From contig NZ_BBWQ01000001.1 of NCBI RefSeq assembly GCF_001463885.1, positions 62,001 through 126,000 of the forward strand: a stretch of DNA of 64,000 nucleotides. The letters run 5' to 3'. How positions within the stretch are numbered: position 1 is the first letter of the stretch; every line of letters begins with the position of its first letter. Under the pieces are notes generated by a model. It was given only the letters and a program-made list of their open reading frames with translations, searched no databases and was not told where the DNA came from. The stretch is from Aureimonas altamirensis (GTDB taxonomy: Bacteria; Pseudomonadota; Alphaproteobacteria; Rhizobiales; Rhizobiaceae). The translations under genes were made by a program, and so were the position numbers. Of the stretch, positions 45,281-53,387 are shown one piece after another.

Positions 45281-45685
45281 ATGATCGATACCAGAACCGC
45301 ACCTTACGCGGCGCTCATCCTCCGCCTTGTCCTCGGTCTCCTGTTCCTGGCCCATGCCTGGCTGAAGATCTTTGTCTTCACGCCGGCGGGAACGGCACAG
45401 TTCTTCGCAAGCCTCGGCCTTCCGGGCTTTCTCGCCTATGTCGTCATCCTGGTGGAAGTGCTTGGCGGCGTCGCGTTGATCCTGGGTTTCAAGGCCAGGG
45501 TCGCCGCTATCGCGCTCATTCCCATTCTTCTCGGGGCTATCGTGACGGTACACGGCCCGGCCGGCTTCTTCTTCACCAATGAAGGCGGTGGCTGGGAATA
45601 TCTCGGCCTGTGGATCGCCGGCCTCGTTGCGCAGTCGCTGCTTGGCGATGGTCCTTACGCGGTGCGGTCGTCCGCCCAGGCCTGA
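45281..45685 (+). CDS. DoxX family membrane protein
   Basis: The 134-residue protein has four membrane helices and family motifs LRLVLGLLFLAHAWLKI and VEVLGGVALILGFKARVAAI. DoxX proteins occur with CatE-type dioxygenases (CatD) and in thiosulfate:quinone oxidoreductases. Here it lies divergent from the LysR gene, close to the CatE-like gene. Its last 31 bp overlap the 3' end of the converging HAD gene. Confidence 0.88.
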   Translation: MIDTRTAPYAALILRLVLGLLFLAHAWLKIFVFTPAGTAQFFASLGLPGFLAYVVILVEVLGGVALILGFKARVAAIALIPILLGAIVTVHGPAGFFFTNEGGGWEYLGLWIAGLVAQSLLGDGPYAVRSSAQA

Positions 45686-46395
45686 GGCGCGGCACGGCTG
45701 TCGAGCCATTCGATCAGGCCGGCAAGATCGGTCACGATCACTTCAGCATGGCCGGCGAGCGCATCCTGCGCCGCCGGCGTCCGTGCGATGCCGACAGGGT
45801 GCGCGCCGGCCGCCTTTGCGGCATCCATGTCGTGAGTGGAATCGCCGATCAGGGCCACCGCTGCGGGATGGAGCCCGGTCTCCCTTGCAAAGGCCTCGAC
45901 CATGCCGGGGCCGGGCTTGGCCCCATGGCCGGAATCGTACCCGGCGACATAGTCGAACCGGTCGAGGACGCCGAGTGCGGACAGATGCGCACGGGCCGTC
46001 GCTTCGGCATCGTTGGTGGCAAGGCCGATGCGATAGCCCTTGGCGATCAGATGGTCGATGCCCCTGGCCACGTCGTCGTAACCGCGCAGCGTCGACAGGC
46101 TGGCGCTACGGTACAGGTCGTTGACCCGGTTCTCGAACGCCTTGTCAAAGGGCATGCCGATGAGCTCGGCCCAGACGGGGGCATAGTCGGCCGTGTCGCC
46201 GGCGATGATCGGCGAGCCCGGAAGAAAGGTCATTGCTGCAATGTCGAGGCCGCAGGCCTCTGCCATGCGGTCGGCGATGTCCCGGCGGCCATCCGCCAAG
46301 GCATCCAGGACCTGCATCGTCGCCGGCGCCCAGGTGGCGTCGAAATCCAGAAGCGTCCCATCCTTGTCGAAGAGTATGCCTTGCAGCCCTGCCAT
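45655..46395 (-). CDS. HAD superfamily hydrolase (phosphoglycolate phosphatase-like)
   Basis: The 246-residue protein shows HAD motif I FDKDGTLLDFDATW (Asp10 and Asp12), motif II around IGLATNDAEATA, motif III Lys in HGAKPGPGMV and motif IV IGDSTHDMDAAKAAG. A helical cap lies between motifs I and II. It would dephosphorylate a small phosphate ester such as phosphoglycolate. Start 46395 is the one right before motif I. Its 3' end overlaps the DoxX gene. Confidence 0.87.
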   Translation of the reverse strand: MAGLQGILFDKDGTLLDFDATWAPATMQVLDALADGRRDIADRMAEACGLDIAAMTFLPGSPIIAGDTADYAPVWAELIGMPFDKAFENRVNDLYRSASLSTLRGYDDVARGIDHLIAKGYRIGLATNDAEATARAHLSALGVLDRFDYVAGYDSGHGAKPGPGMVEAFARETGLHPAAVALIGDSTHDMDAAKAAGAHPVGIARTPAAQDALAGHAEVIVTDLAGLIEWLDSRAAPQAWADDRTA

Positions 46396-46494
46396 GCCCG
46401 GTCCCTTCCGATGTGCAAGGACCGGCATCGCAGGCGGGCCGGGCAGCGTCAAGGCCGGAGCGTCGCGCCCCGGCCCCGTGCTGGTGTTTACCGT

Positions 46495-47172
46495 CTATCG
46501 GCGGTCGCCGCGCTCCTGGCCCGGCCCGTGCGGGCGGTGGTGGTGCGGGCCCTTGCCATGGCGGCCGGGGCGGGGAAGCTCACGCAGAAGGCGCTCGGCC
46601 GTTGCGGTCTGCTCCGGTGTCAATTCGCCGGCAAGCTGCGCCATCGCGGTGCGCAGCGTCTCGGCTGCCTGTCCACGGGTGATGCTGCGTTCCAGCATCC
46701 TGTCCACCCGCGCGAAGGGGCGGCTGTCGGGTAGCGTCGGAGCTGCCTCCTCGACGTCGTCCGCCTCGGTCGAGGCATCGTCGTCCGATGCCGGGCCGGC
46801 CTCGTCTTCATCGTCCTGCGCGGCCACATCCGGGCCGCCGCGCGCCGGGCGCCCGGCTTCCACGAAGCCGATTGCGGCGCGAGTGAAGGCGTTCCAGCTA
46901 TCCTGCTGATCGGCGGTTATTCCGAGCGCCGTTTCCGCCGCGGTCAGCCGCGAGGCGACATCCCACAGCATCGACGGGCGGTCGGGTCTTTCGCCGCGCA
47001 TCATGCGGCCCGGGCCGCCCGGTCCGCCGGGGCCGTGCGGCGGGCCCTTGGCGTCCTGTCCGACGGCGGCCGGCGGCGGCGGCGGGGGTGCCGGCTGTGC
47101 CGTCTGCGCCAGTGCCGGAAGCGCGATGCCCGTGGCCAACAGGCCGGCCAGTAGTTTCGACGATGTCTTCAT
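46495..47172 (-). CDS. Spy/CpxP-like periplasmic protein with acidic insert
   Basis: The 225-residue protein has a signal peptide ending PALAQ, a Pro/Gly-rich stretch, and two LTxxQ-type helices (LGITADQQDSWNAF and AGELTPEQTATAERLLREL), the mark of Spy/CpxP periplasmic chaperones. Between them is a strongly acidic segment (DDEDEAGPASDDDASTEADD). The C-terminus is rich in His and Pro, a possible metal-binding tail. It diverges from an OmpR/EnvZ-like pair, as CpxP does from CpxRA, suggesting regulation by it. Confidence 0.8.
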   Translation of the reverse strand: MKTSSKLLAGLLATGIALPALAQTAQPAPPPPPPAAVGQDAKGPPHGPGGPGGPGRMMRGERPDRPSMLWDVASRLTAAETALGITADQQDSWNAFTRAAIGFVEAGRPARGGPDVAAQDDEDEAGPASDDDASTEADDVEEAAPTLPDSRPFARVDRMLERSITRGQAAETLRTAMAQLAGELTPEQTATAERLLRELPRPGRHGKGPHHHRPHGPGQERGDRR

Positions 47173-47389
47173 CCGTTTCGCTCCTTTGGCTTGCGATGAA
47201 CGACGATATAGGGTCGCTCCGCGGCAGGACCGCGCCCGGCGTGTTTCGATATGTTGTAAAGTGTCGCCCTTGGCCCGGCCGGAAGGACGGTCGCGAGCGT
47301 GCTGCAAGGTTTCGCAACAAATTTCCGCAGGAAAAGCGGTGCGCCGCCGCCTAAATGAAGGCACTGGACAGTAATCGAAGGAAGCGGTG
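47173..47389. promoter_or_regulatory. Divergent region between spy-like gene and two-component operon
   Basis: This 217-bp gap should hold both promoters. GCAA-N6-GCAA at 47304-47317 gives a 10-bp spaced direct repeat of the kind used by OmpR-type regulators, next to the AT-rich tract TTTCGCAACAAATTT. The match is short, so it is only a candidate for autoregulation. Nothing else was recognised. Confidence 0.3.
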
Positions 47390-48109
47390 ATGGACGGTCG
47401 AACCCGCGTGCTGGTGGTCGACGACGATGCGGATATCCGCAATCTCTTGAGTCGCTACCTGGAAGGGCAGGGATTCAGTACGGATCTGGCGGCCAACCGC
47501 TCGGAGGCGGAACAGAAGGTGGCGGCCGGAGGCATCGACCTCGTCGTTCTCGACGTGATGCTGCCCGATGGCTCCGGGCTGGACCTGTGCCGCGAATTGA
47601 AGGACCGCCGCCCGGACCTGGCCATCATCCTGTTGACCGCGCTGAAGGAGGATGTCGACCGGATCGTCGGGCTCGAACTTGGGGCCGACGATTATCTCGG
47701 CAAGCCTTTCAACCCGCGCGAGCTGGCGGCGCGCATACGCGCCGTGATGCGGCGCGGTGCCGAACGCGCGTCCACCGAGCCCGAAACCGGCGTCTACCGT
47801 TTTTCGGGCTTTACCGCCGACAAGACGGCGCGGCGCGTAACGGACGAGGCCGGCCAGGACCTCGATCTGACAGGAGCCGAATTCGACCTTCTGGTGATCT
47901 TCCTGGATCGGCCGGGCCGGGTCCTGTCGCGCGATACGCTTCTGGATCTCCTGCATGGGCGCAGCTTCACCGACCCGTTCGACCGCACCATAGACGTGAC
48001 GATGAGCCGCCTGCGCCGCAAGTTCGGGGATGGCGGCGTGTTCCGCCTGTTCAAGACTGTCCGCAACGGCGGCTATCAGTTTTCGACGCAGGTGGAGAGA
48101 CTGTCCTGA
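47390..48109 (+). CDS. OmpR-family response regulator
   Basis: The 239-residue protein has a receiver domain with acidic pocket DDD (residues 11-13), phospho-acceptor Asp55 in LDVMLPDG, and Lys in GKPFNP, followed by a winged-helix DNA-binding domain (about 135-235, VDVTMSRLRRKFG-like: TIDVTMSRLRRKFGD). ATG 47390 is favoured over an overlapping GTG three bases earlier. The stop overlaps the kinase start in TGATG, so the two are translationally coupled. Confidence 0.93.
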   Translation: MDGRTRVLVVDDDADIRNLLSRYLEGQGFSTDLAANRSEAEQKVAAGGIDLVVLDVMLPDGSGLDLCRELKDRRPDLAIILLTALKEDVDRIVGLELGADDYLGKPFNPRELAARIRAVMRRGAERASTEPETGVYRFSGFTADKTARRVTDEAGQDLDLTGAEFDLLVIFLDRPGRVLSRDTLLDLLHGRSFTDPFDRTIDVTMSRLRRKFGDGGVFRLFKTVRNGGYQFSTQVERLS

Positions 48110-49359
48110 TGGGTTCGATCCGCTCCCGGCTGGCTCTTCTTCTGGTGGTCTCCATCGTCGGCGTCGTCGTGCTTGCGGCGCTGGTAAGCTGGCGTGTGCT
48201 GGAGCGCCCCGACCGCCGCAGCTTTGCCGCCACCTTTGCCGAGGAAGTGCGGATCGTGGCCAGCGTGCTGCGGCAGGACCCGTCCGCCGCAGCACGCCAC
48301 GGCATACGCACCGGCCCGCCGCCCGGCGGGGAAGACGATGGCGAGCTGGCGCGCGAGGCGCGCGGCGTGCAGAAGATACTGGCCCGCCAGGGAAACCCGA
48401 TGCAGGTGCTGATCCTGCAGGATACGGATGGGGCACGCCGGCTTGCGCTGGAGTACGAGCCCGGACAATGGGCCTACCTGACCTATCCGGCGCCGCCGCC
48501 CTCGGCGCGCGCGCCGCTGGTGTTCTATCTTGGCCTCGTCATCCTGGGTGCATTGGCCATCGCCCTGATCGCGGCAACCATGATGACCCGCCCGCTCCGC
48601 ATGCTGGACGAGGCCGTCGGGGCCATCGGGCCGGACGGCTTGCTTCCGCATGTCGAGGAGCGCGGCCCGGCCGAGGTGCGCGAAACCGCCGCCGCCCTCA
48701 ACCGCCTGTCTACCCGGCTGCGCAACGCCATGGAAAGCCGGATGCGGCTGGTGGCCGCGGCCGGCCACGACCTGCGCACGCCGATGACGCGCATGCGCCT
48801 GCGCGCCGAATTCCTGCCCGACGAGGACCGCGAGGTATGGCTGCGCGACCTTTCGGAACTCGACAGGATCGCTGACAGCGCCATCCGCCTGGTGCGCGAG
48901 GAGGTGGCGGGCCCGGAAGGCCGAGAGCGTGTCGACCTTGCCGCGTTGACCGGCGAGATCGTCGACGAGCTGGACGAAATCGGCATGAAAGTCGCACAAA
49001 AGGGCAAGATGGCGAATGCCGCGGTGAACGCGCGTCCGCTGGCGATCAAGCGCGCTTTGCGCAACCTTATCGAGAACGCCTGCATCCATGGCGGCGGCGG
49101 GACCGTGTCGGTGCAGGCCGACGGGCCGCGCCTGCGCGTGATCATCGGCGACGAAGGCCCTGGCATACCGGCCGAATTGCTGGACAGGGTGTTCGAGCCG
49201 TTCTTCCGCGTCGATCCGGCGCGCCGGAAATCGGCGCCCGGGGCCGGACTCGGGCTTGCCATAGCGCGGGAGATCATCGAGCAGGAGGGCGGCACGCTGA
49301 CGATCGCCAACCGGCCGTCCGGCGGGCTGGAGCAGGTGGTGTCGCTGCCGGCGGCCTGA
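48109..49359 (+). CDS. EnvZ-like sensor histidine kinase
   Basis: The 416-residue kinase has two membrane segments (about 9-30 and 137-158) around a periplasmic region of roughly 105 residues, a HAMP domain (to about 212), HisKA with His220 in AAAGHDLRTPMTRM, and an ATPase domain (N-box LRNLIENACIHGG, G1 DEGPGIP, G2 GAGLGLAIAREI). This is the EnvZ/CpxA architecture. It should sense an envelope signal and phosphorylate the adjacent regulator. The Spy-like neighbour points to envelope stress or metals. Confidence 0.93.
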   Translation: MGSIRSRLALLLVVSIVGVVVLAALVSWRVLERPDRRSFAATFAEEVRIVASVLRQDPSAAARHGIRTGPPPGGEDDGELAREARGVQKILARQGNPMQVLILQDTDGARRLALEYEPGQWAYLTYPAPPPSARAPLVFYLGLVILGALAIALIAATMMTRPLRMLDEAVGAIGPDGLLPHVEERGPAEVRETAAALNRLSTRLRNAMESRMRLVAAAGHDLRTPMTRMRLRAEFLPDEDREVWLRDLSELDRIADSAIRLVREEVAGPEGRERVDLAALTGEIVDELDEIGMKVAQKGKMANAAVNARPLAIKRALRNLIENACIHGGGGTVSVQADGPRLRVIIGDEGPGIPAELLDRVFEPFFRVDPARRKSAPGAGLGLAIAREIIEQEGGTLTIANRPSGGLEQVVSLPAA

Positions 49360-49364
49360 TGCAG

Positions 49365-51041
49365 CTAGCGCTCGCGGCCGATCCGCGAAAGGACGGCGAC
49401 AGGGATCATGCCCACCAACACGATCAGCAGGGCGGCAACCGACGCATCCTCGTAGGTTCCGCGTGCGGCCTCGCCATACAGATGCGTCGCAAGCGTCTCG
49501 AAATTCAGTGGCCGCAGCAGCAATGTCGCCGGCAGCTCTTTCATGCAATCGACGAAGATCAGGATGGCCGCCGCCGCGATGGCGGCGCGCGACAGCGGGA
49601 TGTGGATGGTGGTGAGCAGTCTGAGCGGCGTCGCGCCCAGCGTCCGCGCCGCACCGTCGAGCGAGGGCGGAATGCGCGACAGGCCGGCCTCTATGCCGCC
49701 GGTGGAGATGGCCAGGAAGCGCAGCGTGTAGGCCAGCACCAGCGCGCTGCCGGAGCCGAGGAGAACGAGGCCCAGACCGGTGCCGAAATAGCCCCGCCAG
49801 AGGCCGTCCATCCAGCGATCCGCCAGCGTGACGGGATAGAGGACGCCGATCGCCAGCACCGTGCCGGGTATGGCGTAGCCCACCAGCGCGGCGCGCGTGA
49901 ACAGGCGCGACATGGCCCCCGGCGCAAGGCGCGCGGCGAAGGCGATGACAAGTCCGAAGATAATTGCCGCCAGAGTTCCGGCCGTGGCGATGGACACCGT
50001 ATTGACGACCTCGTTGAGGATGGCCGGCGATACGCCGCTGAAGGCGATGCGCCTGGCAGCGGCATCCGCCAGATAGGACGCGGGAAGCAGGAAGCCGAAG
50101 GACACGGGAACAAGCGTGGCAAACAGGGCCAGCAAGCCGGCGGCCCTCGGCAGGCGCTTCGGCTCCAGCCGGCGTGGGCGCTGGGCCGAGGCGGCGAAGG
50201 CCTGGTGCCGGCGTGCCCAACGCTCCGCCGCAACGACGAGAACCACGAGCAGCAGCAGCGCAAGCGCGATTTGCGCGGCGCCGGCAAGATCCGTCCGGTT
50301 GACCCATTGCGAGTAGATCGAAACGGTCAGCGTGCGGATGCCCAGAAACTCGGAAGCACCGATGTCGTTGAGCGTTTCCATCAGCGCCAGGCTGATGCCG
50401 ACGGCGATGGCGGGCCGCGCCTGCGGCAGCGCCACCCGGAAGAAAGCGGCGCGGTAGCTGCAGCCGAGCGTGCGCGATACGTCGATCAGGTTGGCGGCCT
50501 GCGTCATGAACATCGCGCGGGTGGTGATGTAGACGTAAGGGTAGAGGACCGAGGAAACGATCAGGATGCAGCCTGCCATGGAGCGCACGTCCGGCAGACG
50601 GAAATCGCGCGGGCTGTCATAGCCGAGGATCAGCCGGATCGTGGATTGAATGGTGCCGACGGGATGCAGGAGATCCAGATAGGCATAGGCGACGATGTAG
50701 GTCGGCACCGCCAGCGGCAGCAGCAGCGCCCATTCCATCTGGCGCCGCAACGGAAAGTCGTACGCCGTCACCAGCCATGCGGTTCCGCAACCGACGATGC
50801 CGGTGATCGTACCGACCCCGCCAAGCAGCAGAAGGGTGTTCCACGTTGCGCGCGGCAGGACATTGGACAAAAGGTGCGGCCAGACATCGAGCGAGCCGCC
50901 CAGCGCCAGCACGGTCAGGGCCACGATCGGCATCATCGCCAGGGCGGCGACGATGCCCGCGGCGGCAATCCACAGGGCGCGGCCGCGACGCCATGGGCGG
51001 GCGCCGGATATGGCCCGTGCCGGAAAGGTCGGCGTCGTCAT
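49365..51041 (-). CDS. fbpB: Ferric iron ABC transporter fused permease FbpB
   Basis: The 558-residue membrane protein is a tandem duplication of two permease units with about twelve membrane segments. Each has an EAA-like loop (SRTLGCSYRAAFFRVALP and ARTLGATPLRLLTTIHIP). This fusion is typical of FbpB/SfuB ferric transporters. It pairs with FbpA and FbpC encoded just upstream. Start 51041 was preferred since the extension upstream is Arg/Ala-rich and unconserved. A 12-bp hairpin separates it from fbpA. Confidence 0.92.
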   Translation of the reverse strand: MTTPTFPARAISGARPWRRGRALWIAAAGIVAALAMMPIVALTVLALGGSLDVWPHLLSNVLPRATWNTLLLLGGVGTITGIVGCGTAWLVTAYDFPLRRQMEWALLLPLAVPTYIVAYAYLDLLHPVGTIQSTIRLILGYDSPRDFRLPDVRSMAGCILIVSSVLYPYVYITTRAMFMTQAANLIDVSRTLGCSYRAAFFRVALPQARPAIAVGISLALMETLNDIGASEFLGIRTLTVSIYSQWVNRTDLAGAAQIALALLLLVVLVVAAERWARRHQAFAASAQRPRRLEPKRLPRAAGLLALFATLVPVSFGFLLPASYLADAAARRIAFSGVSPAILNEVVNTVSIATAGTLAAIIFGLVIAFAARLAPGAMSRLFTRAALVGYAIPGTVLAIGVLYPVTLADRWMDGLWRGYFGTGLGLVLLGSGSALVLAYTLRFLAISTGGIEAGLSRIPPSLDGAARTLGATPLRLLTTIHIPLSRAAIAAAAILIFVDCMKELPATLLLRPLNFETLATHLYGEAARGTYEDASVAALLIVLVGMIPVAVLSRIGRER

Positions 51042-51065
51042 GCTCGCTTCCAGTGCGCGGATACG

Positions 51066-51095
51066 CGCCGCCGCCGGAACCATCCGGCGACGGCG
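51066..51095 (-). terminator. Intercistronic hairpin between fbpA and fbpB
   Basis: On the minus strand CGCCGTCGCCGG and CCGGCGGCGGCG form a 12-bp stem (one G-U pair) with a 6-nt loop, 15 bp after the fbpA stop. There is no U tract. Most likely it stabilises the upstream mRNA or reduces read-through into fbpB. Confidence 0.55.
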
Positions 51096-51110
51096 GGGGT
51101 TTGAGCCCGC

Positions 51111-52139
51111 TTAATCGTCGAAGCCGACCTTTTCCGCAAGGCTCGTCGCATCGGCGCGGCGCGTGGCGATGGTCGCCAGCGGCGTCGGGTCGATTTCAAG
51201 CGTGCCGAACTCGGCGATGATCGGATCGACCTCGACACCGGCGCGCACCGGGTATTCATAGTTGGCGCGGGCGTAGATTTTCTGGGCCTCTTCCGAAACC
51301 AGGAATTCCAGGAAGTCGACGGCGACGTCCTTGTTCGGCGCATGCGCGGCAACCGCCGCGCCAGAAATGTTCACCTGCGTGCCGCCGCCTTCGAAGGTGG
51401 GCAGGATAACCTTGATGGCCTTGACCCATTCTTCCTGCTCGGGCCCGCCGGCGCCGCTGCGCATCAGGCCGACATAGTAGGAATTGGCGATGCCGATGTC
51501 GCAGATGCCGCCCATGATGTCGCGCGCCACGTCCCTGTCTCCGCCGCCGGCCTTGCGGGCAAGGTTGGCCTTGACGCCTTCGAGCCAGGTCTGCGTGGCT
51601 TCGCTGCCGTGATGCGCATCGTAGGCCGCGAACAACGCCGTGTTGTACGGGTGCTGCCCCGAGCGGATGCACACCTTGCCGCGCCATTCGGGATCGGCCA
51701 GTTGTTCATAGGTGAAGCTGTCGATGTCGAGGTCCTTGGCGGCGTAGAGCACACGGGCACGGGCCGAGAGGCCGAACCAGTTGCCGTTTGCATCGCGCAG
51801 ATTTTCCGGGATGGCGCTTTCCAGCGCTTCGGACTCGATCGGCTGCGTCAGGCCCTTGTCGACGAGGTCGACGAGGTTGCCGAAATCGACCGTCATCAGA
51901 AGGTCGGCGGGGGAGCTTTCACCCTCGCTCGCGACACGCTCCGCAAGGCCGTCCTTGAGGAAGATGGTGTTGACGGTGTTGCCCGTCTCGGTCTGGAAGG
52001 CTTCGATCAGCGGTTGGATCAGCCCCGGCTCGCGGGTGGTGTACAGATTGACCTCGGCTGCAAGTGCCGAGCCGACGCCCGCCGAAAGACAGACGCCGCA
52101 CAAAAGCGCCTTGCCGAGAGTTGAATTGACCACGCGCAT
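51111..52139 (-). CDS. fbpA: Ferric iron-binding periplasmic protein FbpA/FutA type
   Basis: The 342-residue protein has a signal peptide ending SALAA (about residue 28) followed by EVNLYTTREPGLIQPLIEAF. The iron-binding tyrosine pair is seen in IGIANSYYVGLM (around residue 220), together with the earlier Tyr of NLYTTREP. These are the FutA/FbpA ligands. ATG 52139 was selected because GGAGG lies 7 nt upstream; an ATG two codons earlier overlaps that ribosome site. A RirA-type box lies in its own promoter region. Confidence 0.9.
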   Translation of the reverse strand: MRVVNSTLGKALLCGVCLSAGVGSALAAEVNLYTTREPGLIQPLIEAFQTETGNTVNTIFLKDGLAERVASEGESSPADLLMTVDFGNLVDLVDKGLTQPIESEALESAIPENLRDANGNWFGLSARARVLYAAKDLDIDSFTYEQLADPEWRGKVCIRSGQHPYNTALFAAYDAHHGSEATQTWLEGVKANLARKAGGGDRDVARDIMGGICDIGIANSYYVGLMRSGAGGPEQEEWVKAIKVILPTFEGGGTQVNISGAAVAAHAPNKDVAVDFLEFLVSEEAQKIYARANYEYPVRAGVEVDPIIAEFGTLEIDPTPLATIATRRADATSLAEKVGFDD

Positions 52140-52187
52140 GACCATGCCTCCAGTGATGACCTTGATGATCCCGCTAGAAACCCAACA

Positions 52188-52202
52188 TGACTTGCATAGT
52201 CA
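52188..52202. promoter_or_regulatory. Candidate iron-responsive (RirA-type) box upstream of fbpA
   Basis: TGACTTGCATAGTCA fits the rhizobial iron-responsive operator pattern TGA-N9-TCA exactly and is embedded in ACTTG-N6-CAAGT. On the minus strand it overlaps TTGACT, a possible -35 for fbpA. RirA represses iron uptake under iron-replete conditions. Together with the transporter type this makes iron control likely. Confidence 0.6.
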
Positions 52203-52229
52203 AGTTTAAATCCGCTCCTCTCGAAATTG

Positions 52230-53309
52230 TCACGAGGAAACGGGAAATACAAAGGTTTCCTTACGGTCCAGCACGATGCGGATACGGTCCGCGTCCGAAG
52301 CAAAATCGCCGATGTTTCTTCGAATGGTTACAAGTTGCGGGTGTGCATCCAGCTTAAGTTCGAGTTGTTCCACTTCGCCGCAGAATCGGCGATGCACAAT
52401 TTGAGCTTCTATGCTGCCATCGCCATTGCCGGGGCGCAGTCCGCCAGGACGGACGAGCACCAGCATCTCGCTTCCCTCGGCGGCGCCATGGCCTGCCGCC
52501 ACGCGGCCAAAGGGCGTATCGATGGCGCCATGGCGCACCGTGCCGCGCACTTCGTTGAAATCGCTGAAGAAGCGCGCCACGAAAGGCGTCTGTGGCTTGT
52601 AATAGAGGTCACGGCCGGTACCGGCCTGGATGATGCGCCCCTGGTGCATGAGGGCGATCCTGTCGCTGACCATCAGGGCTTCCTGCGGATCGTGCGTCAC
52701 CAGGACGACGGTCGCGCCGACCTGACGTACCAGGGCCAGCGTCTCCATGCGGACCGCCTCGCGCAGGCGGCTGTCCAGATTGGAAAAGGGCTCGTCCATC
52801 AGCAGGACGCCGGGGCGCGGGGCGATGGCGCGGGCCAAAGCCACGCGCTGCTGCTCGCCACCGGACAGCATATGCGGGTAGCGCGTACCGAAATGCGCGA
52901 TGCCCAGCCGTTGCAGGGTGGATTGTACGCGTGCCGCGATATCGCCCCGGGCCCGGCCCCGCAGCCCGAAAGCGATGTTCTGCTGCACCGTCAGATGCGG
53001 GAACAGCGCATAGTCCTGGAACATCAGCCCGACGCCGCGCTTCTCGGGCTCGACGAAGCGGCCGGGGCCGGCCATGACCTCGCCACCGAAGGCGATGCGC
53101 CCGGCGCTGGGTGCATCGATGCCCGCAAGCAGCCGCAGAAGCGTGGACTTTCCGCAACCCGAATGGCCGACAAGGCAGAGGATTTCCCCTGCGGCGACCT
53201 CCAGATTGATATCGGACAGGATGTCCAGCGCGCCGATGCGGCGCGACAGGCCGGCCACCGATACCGGTATCGCCGCCGCTTCGTCGCTGGTCGTCTGCAA
53301 CACCGCCAA
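52230..53309 (-). CDS. fbpC: Ferric iron ABC transporter ATPase FbpC
   Basis: The 359-residue ATPase has Walker A GHSGCGKST (about 48-56), Q-loop FQDYALFPHLTV, signature LSGGEQQRVALARAI, Walker B VLLMDEPFSNLD and H-loop VTHDPQEAL, then a TOBE-like C-terminus. The GxSGCGKST form is common in iron and spermidine transporters. The apparent start is TTG at 53309 with GGGGGAG upstream; GTG at 53303 is an alternative. It leads the fbpC-fbpA-fbpB set, an unusual order with the ATPase first and a second promoter before fbpA. Confidence 0.88.
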   Translation of the reverse strand: MAVLQTTSDEAAAIPVSVAGLSRRIGALDILSDINLEVAAGEILCLVGHSGCGKSTLLRLLAGIDAPSAGRIAFGGEVMAGPGRFVEPEKRGVGLMFQDYALFPHLTVQQNIAFGLRGRARGDIAARVQSTLQRLGIAHFGTRYPHMLSGGEQQRVALARAIAPRPGVLLMDEPFSNLDSRLREAVRMETLALVRQVGATVVLVTHDPQEALMVSDRIALMHQGRIIQAGTGRDLYYKPQTPFVARFFSDFNEVRGTVRHGAIDTPFGRVAAGHGAAEGSEMLVLVRPGGLRPGNGDGSIEAQIVHRRFCGEVEQLELKLDAHPQLVTIRRNIGDFASDADRIRIVLDRKETFVFPVSS

Positions 53310-53387
53310 GAGCGCTCCCCCGTAAACTGGAGCCTTTTACTACACAAAGAGGCGTGCCGACTTCAACTCCGCACGGGGCGGCGCGCG

